Assembly (NCBI RefSeq): GCF_013912375.1
Contig: NZ_JACETV010000001.1
Span: 372,001-436,000 of the forward strand
Source of the DNA: Emticicia sp. BO119
GTDB taxonomy: Bacteria > Bacteroidota > Bacteroidia > Cytophagales > Spirosomataceae
DNA length: 64,000 bases
Direction: 5' to 3'
Part shown: positions 17,026-25,247 of the stretch, in pieces
How positions within the stretch are numbered: position 1 is the stretch's first letter
How the letters are laid out: each line of letters begins with the position of its first letter
Made by a program: the position numbers and the translations under genes
Notes under the pieces: model-generated
What the model saw: only the letters and a program-made list of their open reading frames with translations
The model's database searches: none
Told to the model about the DNA's origin: nothing

Positions 17026-17057
17026 AACTGACTAATCACACATTCACCCAATAAACT
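17026..17057 (+). repeat. Octamer repeat in the leader of the MetE-like gene
   Basis: AACTGACT, AATCACAC, ATTCACCC and AATAAACT follow one another at exact 8-bp steps from 17026 to 17057 and end at the start codon of the next gene. They match the AATCACTC-like units found before other genes in this window. Confidence 0.55.
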
Positions 17058-17058
17058 T

Positions 17059-18099
17059 ATGCAACCTATACCTATCAGAACAACCGTTGTGGGGAGTTAT
17101 CCTTTTCCGGGATGGCTTGAGTTTTCTTCTATGAACCTTGATAAATTCGGGGCGGCAGATATAGAAGAAATGATCGAAGATGCGGTGATTGCGGCCATTC
17201 ATGATCAGACAACAGCCGGATTAGATGTAATTACAGATGGTGAACAAACCCGCCTCGACTTTAATCTATCTTTTTATGGTTTCATAAAAGGGCTTGAGCC
17301 TAACCATTCAGAAACCCGTAAGTTTGGTCCACCTGCACATGACCAACGGGGCAAGCATTCAATTATAGAACCATTAACCGCACCAAAGGGCTTAGGGGCA
17401 GTAAAGGAGTACCAACGTCTGGCAAGATTAGCACCACAAGGACATACCTTAAAAGCTTCTGTGCCCGGACCTTACACACTTTCCGGACGTATGCTACCTG
17501 ATGGTAAAATCTATAAAGACCGCTTTGAAGTAACTGAAGGGCTTTTACCATTTGTAAAAAAAGAGTTAGAAGACCTTGTAGCAGCAGGTTGTACAGAAAT
17601 TACTGTTGATGAGCCTTCGATGTCTTGCTACGCCTATAAGGAAGATACCAAACGATTTGTTGATATTTTCAATCGGACCATTGGAGGTATAGTGGGCAAG
17701 GCGCGTGTTTCTACCCATTTATGTTTTGGGAACTTCAAAGGTCGTCCGGTTGGCTATCGTAAACTACACCCGATGTTACCTGATTTTCTGGATATGGCTG
17801 TTGATGAAATCCATATAGAAATGGCGAATCGTGAGTTTGACGAAGTAGAGCTATTAGCCGAGTTTGCTCAGAAAATGGATGTCGCTGTCGGTATCATTGA
17901 TGTAAAGAACTATTATTGTGAAACCGTAAAAGATGTGATGGAACGAATCGAACTATGCCTGAAATATGTTCCTGCTGAAAAATTGGCAATAGCACCTGAT
18001 TGCGGCTTAAGTCAGACAGCCCGTTGGGCATCACGCCAGAAACTAAAAGCCATGTGCGATGGTGCGAAAGCTATTCGTGAAAAGCTTGGAATTAGGTAA
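17059..18099 (+). CDS. Core MetE-like (cobalamin-independent methionine synthase family) protein
   Basis: A 346-residue protein equal to the C-terminal catalytic barrel of MetE, without the N-terminal domain. The zinc ligands are visible: STHLCFGN (His and Cys) at about residue 220, a glutamate in HIEMANREFDEVE, and the last cysteine in IAPDCGLSQTARW near 315. TTVVGSYPFP and DVITDGEQTRLDF are substrate-binding segments. Full-length MetE uses methyltetrahydrofolate; short core enzymes may use other methyl donors, so methionine synthesis is probable but the donor is open. It is the last gene of the plus-strand run. Confidence 0.85.
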   Translation: MQPIPIRTTVVGSYPFPGWLEFSSMNLDKFGAADIEEMIEDAVIAAIHDQTTAGLDVITDGEQTRLDFNLSFYGFIKGLEPNHSETRKFGPPAHDQRGKHSIIEPLTAPKGLGAVKEYQRLARLAPQGHTLKASVPGPYTLSGRMLPDGKIYKDRFEVTEGLLPFVKKELEDLVAAGCTEITVDEPSMSCYAYKEDTKRFVDIFNRTIGGIVGKARVSTHLCFGNFKGRPVGYRKLHPMLPDFLDMAVDEIHIEMANREFDEVELLAEFAQKMDVAVGIIDVKNYYCETVKDVMERIELCLKYVPAEKLAIAPDCGLSQTARWASRQKLKAMCDGAKAIREKLGIR

Positions 18100-18107
18100 C
18101 TAAATGT

Positions 18108-18166
18108 GAATTAGCTAATGGTGAATAATGAATTAATTTATCTGCAGATTCACCGTTAGCTAATTC
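18108..18166. terminator. 19-bp hairpin between convergent genes
   Basis: GAATTAGCTAATGGTGAAT (18108-18126) pairs with ATTCACCGTTAGCTAATTC (18148-18166), 18 of 19 as Watson-Crick pairs and one as G-U. It lies between the convergent MetE-like and GH43 genes and probably ends transcription from one or both sides, though no T tract follows. Confidence 0.6.
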
Positions 18167-18175
18167 CTTACCCAT

Positions 18176-19120
18176 TTACTCTGTCAATAACTTCTGAGCG
18201 GCTTTCTTAGAAATCTCTATCACACTTCCATGCCTCATTCCTTTCGGGAAACGCATTTGAGCTGAAACTTCCTGCCAGTCGTTTAAATCTTTTGAGCGGT
18301 AAGCACCATAATAATGAGGCCTGGTGTAGTGGTCGAAATAAACATAATAGTAATCCCCGATTTTAATGGTTGATGGACCCTCCACCCAACTGATAGTAAA
18401 AGGAGCCGTTAAATCTTTGAATGGGCCAATTGGTGTCTCTCCCACGGCTATTCTTAAATTCTTTTTTAAAGGCTTCAGACGCTCATCTTTCATAAATAAA
18501 TAAAATTTGCCTTTATCTTCCAATAAGGTAGCATCTATGCAATTGAAACCCGGGTCATAAAAGAGATTAGTTTCGCTAAAGCTCTGAAAATCTTTTGTAC
18601 GTACATAATAAAAACGATGGTTGTATTTACTCTCACTCAGGTTAGTAGAATCTGCTTCAAATTTACCTGTGACAGTAGATGACCAATAAATAATCCAGTC
18701 TTTTTGTTTTTTATCATAAAATAATTCCGGTGCCCAAACATTTCTCACGTCATTCTCTTTCTCCATTACCGGAATCGCCTTTTGGGTTGTCCAGTTAATG
18801 AGATCTTTTGAATTCGAATAACCTATTATTTTTCCATTGTCACCATTCCATGATACTGTCCAAACCATGTGGAAAGTACCGTCAGGGCCTTGTTTAATGG
18901 CAGGATCACGCATCAGATTATCCGGGTGATTAATCTGGGGTTTTAAAAATGACTGGTCTTTTTTAAGAGGTGTCCAGATATGTCCGTCTTCACTTAAGGC
19001 CAGATGCAGGCCATCTTGTCCGTTATCTCTGAAAGAAGTGAAGAGGTAATAAGACTTTTTCTGTGCAAAAATCTGGGTTGAGCAAAGCAGGATAAGGAAT
19101 AAGATTCGAGTCTTTATCAT
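18176..19120 (-). CDS. Exported glycoside hydrolase family 43 protein
   Basis: An exported enzyme of about 314 residues with a signal peptide (MIKTRILFLILLCSTQIFAQ) starting at 19120; an earlier in-frame ATG at 19150 would place ten polar residues before it. The five-bladed propeller of GH43 is recognised by its three acids: LMRDPAI (base), NCIDATLLED (pKa modulator) and WVEGPSTIKIG (acid). The family removes arabinose, xylose or galactose from plant polysaccharides. No SusC/SusD pair is nearby, so the target is unknown. A 950-bp gene-free region lies upstream. Confidence 0.85.
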   Translation of the reverse strand: MIKTRILFLILLCSTQIFAQKKSYYLFTSFRDNGQDGLHLALSEDGHIWTPLKKDQSFLKPQINHPDNLMRDPAIKQGPDGTFHMVWTVSWNGDNGKIIGYSNSKDLINWTTQKAIPVMEKENDVRNVWAPELFYDKKQKDWIIYWSSTVTGKFEADSTNLSESKYNHRFYYVRTKDFQSFSETNLFYDPGFNCIDATLLEDKGKFYLFMKDERLKPLKKNLRIAVGETPIGPFKDLTAPFTISWVEGPSTIKIGDYYYVYFDHYTRPHYYGAYRSKDLNDWQEVSAQMRFPKGMRHGSVIEISKKAAQKLLTE

Positions 19121-19268
19121 CTGTGTCAGGTTATTAAAAAGTATAGACATATAGCAATTATATTAATGTGTGGTTGACCTCCTGTTTGTTCCGAGCCAGT
19201 TAGGACTGACGGTTTTTGAACGAGAATATCTGAGACTTTGTGATTAGGGTTCCCTCCCGGTTACTTTG

Positions 19269-19391
19269 ATGATCTGGAAACTTTTGTTGTTGTTGTTCAA
19301 AAAGGTTCCCACCATATTGGTAACCTTTTTGGTCACCTTTTCCTGCCTGGTACTCTTACGAACTCCGATACAACCTGTTATTAAATATTAG
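19269..19391 (+). CDS. Candidate 40-residue hydrophobic peptide
   Basis: An ATG-started ORF of 40 codons encodes MIWKLLLLLFKK followed by a strongly hydrophobic segment VPTILVTFLVTFSCLVLL and a short polar tail. Such composition fits a small membrane peptide, including the general form of type I toxins. No ribosome binding site is obvious and a hairpin (19299-19330) lies inside it. It could equally be chance, so the confidence is low. Confidence 0.25.
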   Translation: MIWKLLLLLFKKVPTILVTFLVTFSCLVLLRTPIQPVIKY

Positions 19392-19896
19392 CAATTGCCA
19401 TAGACAGGTTTCAGCTTTCCTTATACAGCAGACAGGTCTTATCCGGTTCTTATAGATTCCTCAAAAAACGGATACTTCTTTGACTGGGCTTGTCCGATAA
19501 GAATTACCTATAGGCTTGTTCGTCTATATTTCTGCTATCAAGCCAGGCTTTCTTATTCTCGTTCTTTGTGACTATGATTATTATTACATAGATTTTAAGC
19601 TGATAAATCTCCGATTTTGGGTTGTGTTTTCAAAGTGTTTCAGGAGGTTTTTGGTATAATTGAACTATTGGATGGTAGAGTTGAGAAATTTTGTTGTCTT
19701 AGAATGCAATAGCTTCAAATAAATCTACTTTTGGGTCAGGAAAACTTCAAAAAAACTTTTTATGTCAGGGTCGAAATCACTTTTCGGCAGGTGATTCATT
19801 TTTTAGTTTAATAGTTTATTATATTCTTTGTTTATAAATACTATCAATGCTTTTGCATTGGTTTAGTATGTGCTTTATCAGATTTTGATAGGGCAA

Positions 19897-19953
19897 TTGG
19901 CATACTCTTGCTACAAACACACCCTGGTGCTGGAGAATGCGAGAATATGCCAA
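19897..19953. repeat. Long imperfect hairpin
   Basis: TTGGCATACTCTTGC (19897-19911) and GCGAGAATATGCCAA (19939-19953) pair at 13 of 15 positions, and the loop has its own CACC/GGTG stem. It sits within the gene-free stretch and has no T tract, so it looks more like a structured RNA or a mobile-element remnant than a terminator. Confidence 0.5.
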
Positions 19954-20101
19954 CCAATTCAGCAATGCTGTGCTACATTTTTTAATATCAACGGTGAATC
20001 GTGCAACTGCTGGCTACAATTGTAAAATGAGCAGGCGGGAGGATAGCCTGCCTTGCTAAAAATCCAGACTTCTGGTCGGAATATTATAATTTAAACACAC
20101 T

Positions 20102-21538
20102 TTAAATCGCATTATCCCTCAAAATCGGCAAGCTCATGCAATGTGAACCACCTCTTGCTCTTGACAATTCGGCCGAAGGTAGCATAATAATAGTATCTTT
20201 CAGGGTTTCTGGTGATAATTCATTGCTTTCAAATTTTTCCAGCAATTCAATAGCACTAATGGTTTTAAAGCCTGCATTTCTGAATGCCTGCGCAGTATGA
20301 TCGTTGCGGTCATAACCGATGGCTACACCAGATTTCAGAGCCAATAAATTACAAGAATCAGTCCATTGCTCCCGGGCGCCATAAGGAAACTGATTGTTGC
20401 CCGAATAAATAAACCTGATTTCATCATAACAATTGAGGTCATCTTTTGTAATTGAGCTAAGGAGATCCTCCAGGTTAGCAAAATCCTTGATTTTTACACC
20501 TTCAGGTTTATTAATAAACTGTTTAATAATAAGGGTTTCATAGCCGGGTTTTTGCCCCAGTTGTTCCCAGGTCTGCTGTTTTTCTGCTTCTTCCTGTACC
20601 CTTCCTAATGAGCCTAATAATACCCATACATTACACTTGATTTGTGTAAATATTGTGTCAATATGCATATAATCCCGCTTCTGGGGAATCTTTATGATAG
20701 TTACCTTGCTAACTACTTTTTTTGCAAAAAGTAAATCAATGGCTTGTCGGGCTGCTTCTACAGAAGTACGTTCGCTAACACCTATTAATAAATGATTAGG
20801 CGCTACCATCATTACATCGCCACCTTCGAGGGTATTCAGTCGGCCTTCCTGTTCATCTTCAGCTAATAGAAAATGGTTTTCATCTTCAGTAACTTCAATA
20901 ATCCGGCCTCTTAATTCTGTAAAAACAGGGTGATTGAAAAAGATATACTTTGCCAGTAAAGACTCACGTGTACGGGCATATTTGGCAGGTTTGTTTAAAA
21001 GTAAATGGTCGTTTACTACAATACCAATATCACGGGTGAAAATCAGGTTCGGAATCGGAGGGAAAAGCATTTTATTGCTTGGCATTGTACCAGTAATCAA
21101 TACCTTTGCCAAGTCAATAACTGATAAGCCGGACAGTTCTGTCTGAAACTGAAACGAACACTCTTCTATGGCGCATACTGCTGCTGTTAATTGTGTTCGT
21201 ACTTCTGAAATGTATAAGATATCAGCCAGCAAAGTTTCAAACTCGATTACTTTATCTGACTTGAAATACTTCTCTTTTTCAGGTTTATAAAAATCACGGC
21301 TTGTGTCGGCATCAATTTCCTTTAATTTGCCTTTCACTTTTTCACTATCCAGAAAGTATAACAAAATCTTTATATAATAATCGTACTCATCGCGGCGCAT
21401 GGTTTGCAGATGTACAATATCTTCAAATAACCAATCCTGCGCTTTTGAGGGTACTACTTTGCCGAGACCACTGTCTGGGCTATGAATAATGAGACGACGA
21501 AGTGTGCCTACCTCTGAGGAAACAAATATATTTTGCAT
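20102..21538 (-). CDS. Arginine deiminase family protein
   Basis: A 478-residue cytoplasmic protein of the arginine deiminase fold. Landmarks are FTRDIGIVVNDHLLL near residue 175, EGGDVMMVAPNHLLIGVSERTS at about 240, MHIDTIFTQI near 290 and the C-terminal GGSHCMSLPI with the nucleophilic cysteine. Arginine deiminase gives citrulline and ammonia. The protein is longer than classic ArcA (about 410), with an insertion in the first third, and no arcB or arcC lies nearby, so a catabolic ATP-yielding pathway is not supported here. Citrulline could instead pass to CtlX. Octamer repeats precede the start. Confidence 0.82.
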   Translation of the reverse strand: MQNIFVSSEVGTLRRLIIHSPDSGLGKVVPSKAQDWLFEDIVHLQTMRRDEYDYYIKILLYFLDSEKVKGKLKEIDADTSRDFYKPEKEKYFKSDKVIEFETLLADILYISEVRTQLTAAVCAIEECSFQFQTELSGLSVIDLAKVLITGTMPSNKMLFPPIPNLIFTRDIGIVVNDHLLLNKPAKYARTRESLLAKYIFFNHPVFTELRGRIIEVTEDENHFLLAEDEQEGRLNTLEGGDVMMVAPNHLLIGVSERTSVEAARQAIDLLFAKKVVSKVTIIKIPQKRDYMHIDTIFTQIKCNVWVLLGSLGRVQEEAEKQQTWEQLGQKPGYETLIIKQFINKPEGVKIKDFANLEDLLSSITKDDLNCYDEIRFIYSGNNQFPYGAREQWTDSCNLLALKSGVAIGYDRNDHTAQAFRNAGFKTISAIELLEKFESNELSPETLKDTIIMLPSAELSRARGGSHCMSLPILRDNAI

Positions 21539-21546
21539 GAGAGATT

Positions 21547-21578
21547 AACTAATGAGTGATTGAGTGGGTGAGTAATAG
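21547..21578 (-). repeat. Octamer repeat in the leader of the arginine deiminase gene
   Basis: On the plus strand AACTAATG, AGTGATTG, AGTGGGTG and AGTAATAG follow at exact 8-bp steps (21547-21578). Read on the gene strand they give AATCACT-like units that end 8 bases before the start codon at 21538. Confidence 0.6.
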
Positions 21579-21711
21579 GTTATGAACTTTGATTTACCCG
21601 ATTAAATGATTATGCTGACTTTACTAACTAAAGTATGGTTTTAATGATGGTTTAAATCAACAATCATTACATCAGCTATAGTTCAAGATAAGTAAATTTC
21701 AGGTAATCTCA

Positions 21712-21876
21712 TTAGTAAAATCCGAATTGTGCCATGAAGAAGAGTAACTGAAAAAACGCTACCATAATAGGTTGAGGTTGGCAGCAATGGCGAATATTTA
21801 AAGTATCTGCGCAAGCATTTTCAGCTTGATCATGTACGTTTTTTGGGAGAGCGATATTTTCGTTGAAAAATGCCAT
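21712..21876 (-). CDS. Candidate 54-residue small protein, unknown function
   Basis: An ATG-to-TAA ORF of 54 codons lies 173 bp upstream of, and on the same strand as, the arginine deiminase gene. The peptide starts MAFFNENIALPKNVHDQAEN, has three cysteines (22, 31, 32) and ends in a hydrophobic stretch (IMVAFFQLLFFMAQFGFY). Its codons look ordinary for this genome, but no homologue is known to me and no terminator follows. It may be real, or a chance ORF in the 480-bp gap. Confidence 0.35.
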   Translation of the reverse strand: MAFFNENIALPKNVHDQAENACADTLNIRHCCQPQPIMVAFFQLLFFMAQFGFY

Positions 21877-22018
21877 TTTATTCTGCAATAATACAAGTTA
21901 TCCGGTTGATTTCAAAATAGCTGTATTTTTCAGGCTTCTTTCTTAGGGGCAAATGCTTAAACTTAACAAATCTTTAAAAAAACATTCCTAAATTGCGTTG
22001 TCCATTCTAAAACTACAA

Positions 22019-25000
22019 ATGGTTGAATCTAAAAGTATGAGTGGGATAACCCAGACAGAAGAACGCCCGAAAGAATCAAGACTGCTTATATTGTTTTTCC
22101 TACACAATTTCTTTATTAGTATAGGAACCGTTTTAGTATATGTATCAGCAAACTTAATATTACTCGAACATCACCCCGAAATATCATTGCCTATTGCCTA
22201 CATTGCATCTACCTTTGCCATGATGGGTGTTGGAAAAATTTATGAATATTATGAACATCACCTGGTCTTAAAGAAACTTAGTATAAGAGTTTTACTGGCA
22301 GTATTGGTACTCTCTATTATTATCGGTACAATCCTGTTTTTTAATCATTCTACCCTTGTGGCTATAGGAATTATGGTTGGCTTCAGGGTAATTTATCTTC
22401 TGGTAAATCTTGAATTCTGGGGTGTTTCGGCTTTGGTTTTTGATGTGAGACAAAGCAAGAGATTATTTAGCGTTATAGGTTCTGGTGATGTTCCTGCCAA
22501 AGCTATAGGTGCTATTTTAGCTGCTTTGATTCACTCTACTTCGGTACTGGCTATTTTGGTATTAGTAGCATTTGTGACTTTCCTGTTAGCTTTTATTACC
22601 CAGAAACGTACCTTTGAACTAACCGAAATCCCGAGCCACCATCAGAATAAAATACGTCGGCATTCTGAATCAAAAATGGTAGAAACCCTTTTTGGGGGTA
22701 GTCAGTTAGTGTTCGAAATGTGTGTCGGACTGGTTGCTATAGCGGCTTCTGCAACATGGGTTGAGTATAATTTCTTTGTGAATGTCAAATACAAATTTCA
22801 TAGCCAGCACGATGTCATTCAGTTCGTAGGGTATTTGTTGGCTATCACATATGCAATCTCAACTATTGTAAAGCTTGTTTTCTCAAGCAAAGTAATTGAT
22901 AAATTCGGGTTGAAAAATGCACTATTATTATTGCCGATAGGTACATTGCTTATGTCGGTATTATTGGTGGGTATGTCTTCTTATAATCATGATGAAAGTT
23001 CTTTATTGTTCGATTTCAGTGCGGCGTACCTCTGCTTTGAGGTTCTCAGAAGAACTGCTTTTGATCCTGTATTTTTAGTAATGTTTCAGCCATTATCTTC
23101 ACAGCAAAGGCTCAAAGGCCATACTTTGGCCAAGGGGTTTTACGAGCCTTTAGGCATGGGTCTGGCTGGTATATTATTATTGTTAGCTTATTTTGTGCAT
23201 TCGTCAGAAATCTGGATTGCTTTTGCTTTTACGGTTATTTTATCATTATTGGCTTTGTTTTTCTTGAATAAAGCCTATAAACGCTATATAATAGAATTAA
23301 AAAATGCTTTAGGTAAACGCTTTTTAAAAAGTAATGAATTGGTAGTTCAGGGCGATGCTTTAGACATAATATTAAAGAACCTCAAAAGCGATAAACCCGA
23401 AGAAGTAATAAGTGCTATTGACTGGATAGTTAAGACTGAACCTAAAGTTATTCAGAATCAGGTTGCTGTTTTATTAAGAAACAGATCAGATAAAGTAAGG
23501 TTACATATTCTGAATATTGTAAAAAATATGAATCTGCATCTTGACGAACAGTTTTTGCAGATATTTAATGAGAATGAAACCAGTTCATTTGTTCGACGAA
23601 TTTCGGCAGAGATAGCATGCGTATCGGCTACTTCGTCAGAACAACGTTTGGTGTATCTGAATGCTAAGAATATTTATACGGTTGAGGGAGCAATTCTGGG
23701 TAGCTGGAAATTACAAAGAGCAGAGGCTAAAGCTAAATTAGACGAACTATGCGAGAGTAAGTTATCTACACATATCATTGCAGCTTTAGAGATTATAGAG
23801 CTTTTACGGCTGAAAGAGTACGAAACGTTTGTGAGAATATGTCTGGAAAAAGAAACGGACGAAATTAAGGAAAAAGCTATAGAAGTAGCCGGAGCGATTG
23901 ATTCATCAATTCTTATAAAAAGTCTGGTACAATTATTAGAAGACCGGATGTGGGGAAAAAAAGCTATCAATAGCCTGATAAAGTCGGGAGGAAGAGGGTT
24001 TGAAGAGGTGGAGTCTTTATCGAGAGGGGGTGATACTGGCTTGCTTCAGAAAGTAGTTTTATTCAGCGAAAAATACCAGAGCCTTGCGAGCGAAAGACTA
24101 CTGGCCAGATTGGTACAGAATGAGTCGCTTCTGGTAAGACAAATGGCTTTAAAGGTATTGAGCAGGCGTGCTAATGCCGAAAACTATGAGTCGATGTTTG
24201 AAAAGCTTCTGGAAGATGAATTTGCCCATGCGTATCAGTTGCTACATGGTTTCGGGGTTTTAGACGATGCTTTGCTTCAATATGAATTGGGTCAATCATC
24301 CAATCGTATCTTCTATCTTTTGATGCTGCTTTATGACAAAGATATGGTTCAGGACGCTATGTTGGGAGTGGAGCATTCATCGAAAGAAAAGCGGGCAAAT
24401 GCTTTAGAGATTTTAGATAATATTATTCCGAGAACTATTTACAAATGCTTACATGCTATATTGGATGAATCGGAGGTAGAAAAGAAAATAACTGTTTTTG
24501 AAGCTTACTTTGATAAAGTTATTACGGTAAAACCCATTGTGCAGTATGTATTAGAGAAAGGCAATCTGGCTTTTGGGGACTGGACTATCGTAGCCGCACT
24601 TCGTAACTGGGAATTTAAGGCTAACAAAAATCAGCTTTTTGAAAAATATATCGGCTCTCAGAAAAAACTATTTCATGAGGCTACGAGAGAGATTATACAG
24701 GCACGGCCCATTTTTAAAGAAAAATATAAAGATATTTTAACTATGCAACACGGACATGATGAAAACGAAATATCTGAACTGGAGCGAGTAATTGTATTGA
24801 AAAATACACCATTATTTGCTGAAACTCCTGAAAACGTATTAACTTCTATCGTACCGATTATGAATGAAGTAACCTATCATGAAGGAGAAGAGATTTTTCA
24901 GAAAGGAGCTATCGGTAATTGTATGTATGTCATTTATTCGGGTGAAATAGGGATTGTGGATCATGATGTGATTTTTGCCACGATGAGTAAAGGAGATATT

Positions 25001-25204
25001 TTTGGTGAATTGGCCTTGCTTGATTCAGAACCCCGTTCGGCTACGGCTCTGGCAAAAAGTGATGTATTATTGTTCAGAATAGACCAGGATGATTTCTATG
25101 ATCTGATGGAAGAACGTGATGAGTTGCTACGGAGCGTACTCAGAATTTTGTGTCAACGGATACGTGCCCAGAATGAAAAGCTGAAGCGGTTATCAGTGCA
25201 TTAG
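22019..25204 (+). CDS. Nucleotide-transporter-like membrane protein fused to HEAT repeats and a cyclic-nucleotide-binding domain
   Basis: A 1061-residue protein; ATG at 22019 is preferred to a TTG at 21998. Residues 20-430 form about 12 membrane helices. The loop DVRQSKRLFSVIGSGDVPAKAIGAIL resembles the ATP:ADP antiporter (Npt/Tlc) branch of the MFS. Residues 440-890 are alpha-helical repeats of HEAT type. The last 125 residues are a cyclic-nucleotide-binding domain with the complete phosphate-binding cassette (FGELALLDSEPRSATALA; glutamate and arginine both present), so cAMP or cGMP binding is likely. What it transports is unknown. An adenylate cyclase gene lies 5 kb downstream on the same strand. 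Confidence 0.8.
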   Translation: MVESKSMSGITQTEERPKESRLLILFFLHNFFISIGTVLVYVSANLILLEHHPEISLPIAYIASTFAMMGVGKIYEYYEHHLVLKKLSIRVLLAVLVLSIIIGTILFFNHSTLVAIGIMVGFRVIYLLVNLEFWGVSALVFDVRQSKRLFSVIGSGDVPAKAIGAILAALIHSTSVLAILVLVAFVTFLLAFITQKRTFELTEIPSHHQNKIRRHSESKMVETLFGGSQLVFEMCVGLVAIAASATWVEYNFFVNVKYKFHSQHDVIQFVGYLLAITYAISTIVKLVFSSKVIDKFGLKNALLLLPIGTLLMSVLLVGMSSYNHDESSLLFDFSAAYLCFEVLRRTAFDPVFLVMFQPLSSQQRLKGHTLAKGFYEPLGMGLAGILLLLAYFVHSSEIWIAFAFTVILSLLALFFLNKAYKRYIIELKNALGKRFLKSNELVVQGDALDIILKNLKSDKPEEVISAIDWIVKTEPKVIQNQVAVLLRNRSDKVRLHILNIVKNMNLHLDEQFLQIFNENETSSFVRRISAEIACVSATSSEQRLVYLNAKNIYTVEGAILGSWKLQRAEAKAKLDELCESKLSTHIIAALEIIELLRLKEYETFVRICLEKETDEIKEKAIEVAGAIDSSILIKSLVQLLEDRMWGKKAINSLIKSGGRGFEEVESLSRGGDTGLLQKVVLFSEKYQSLASERLLARLVQNESLLVRQMALKVLSRRANAENYESMFEKLLEDEFAHAYQLLHGFGVLDDALLQYELGQSSNRIFYLLMLLYDKDMVQDAMLGVEHSSKEKRANALEILDNIIPRTIYKCLHAILDESEVEKKITVFEAYFDKVITVKPIVQYVLEKGNLAFGDWTIVAALRNWEFKANKNQLFEKYIGSQKKLFHEATREIIQARPIFKEKYKDILTMQHGHDENEISELERVIVLKNTPLFAETPENVLTSIVPIMNEVTYHEGEEIFQKGAIGNCMYVIYSGEIGIVDHDVIFATMSKGDIFGELALLDSEPRSATALAKSDVLLFRIDQDDFYDLMEERDELLRSVLRILCQRIRAQNEKLKRLSVH

Positions 25205-25247
25205 AATGCAGTTGGTCGAATTGGTGAAAGTGCTTTCAGTTAAATGG

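Larger units (their letters stand above)
19151..20101. other. 950-bp region without a clear gene, rich in hairpins
   Basis: No protein gene above 60 codons fits here. Inverted repeats are AAAAAGGTT/AACCTTTTT (19299-19330), ATACTA..CAATGC/GCATTG..TAGTAT (about 19847-19868), a 15-bp near-perfect stem at 19897-19953 and GCAGGC/GCCTGC (about 20033-20053). A 40-codon hydrophobic ORF lies at 19269-19391. On the minus strand around 19600-19800 one frame shows short open pieces interrupted by stops, which might be a decayed gene, but I cannot name it. No rnpB, tmRNA, SRP RNA or tRNA signature was seen. Confidence 0.5.
21539..22018. other. 480-bp divergent intergenic region
   Basis: The gap between the arginine deiminase gene and the divergent transporter fusion holds the octamer leader (21547-21578), the candidate small ORF (21712-21876, minus) and a weak minus-7-like TAAATTG at 21989-21995 ahead of the transporter gene. 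I see no RNA gene. Confidence 0.5.

Noticed and set aside
19590-19810. Minus-strand frame with a 24-codon ORF and further open pieces interrupted by stops, looking like a decayed gene
   Set aside because: No recognisable protein motif and AT-rich DNA gives such patterns by chance; kept only as a remark under the gene-free region.
21998-22018. TTG start for the transporter fusion gene
   Set aside because: An ATG at 22019 is in frame, and the extra seven residues add no membrane or domain sequence.
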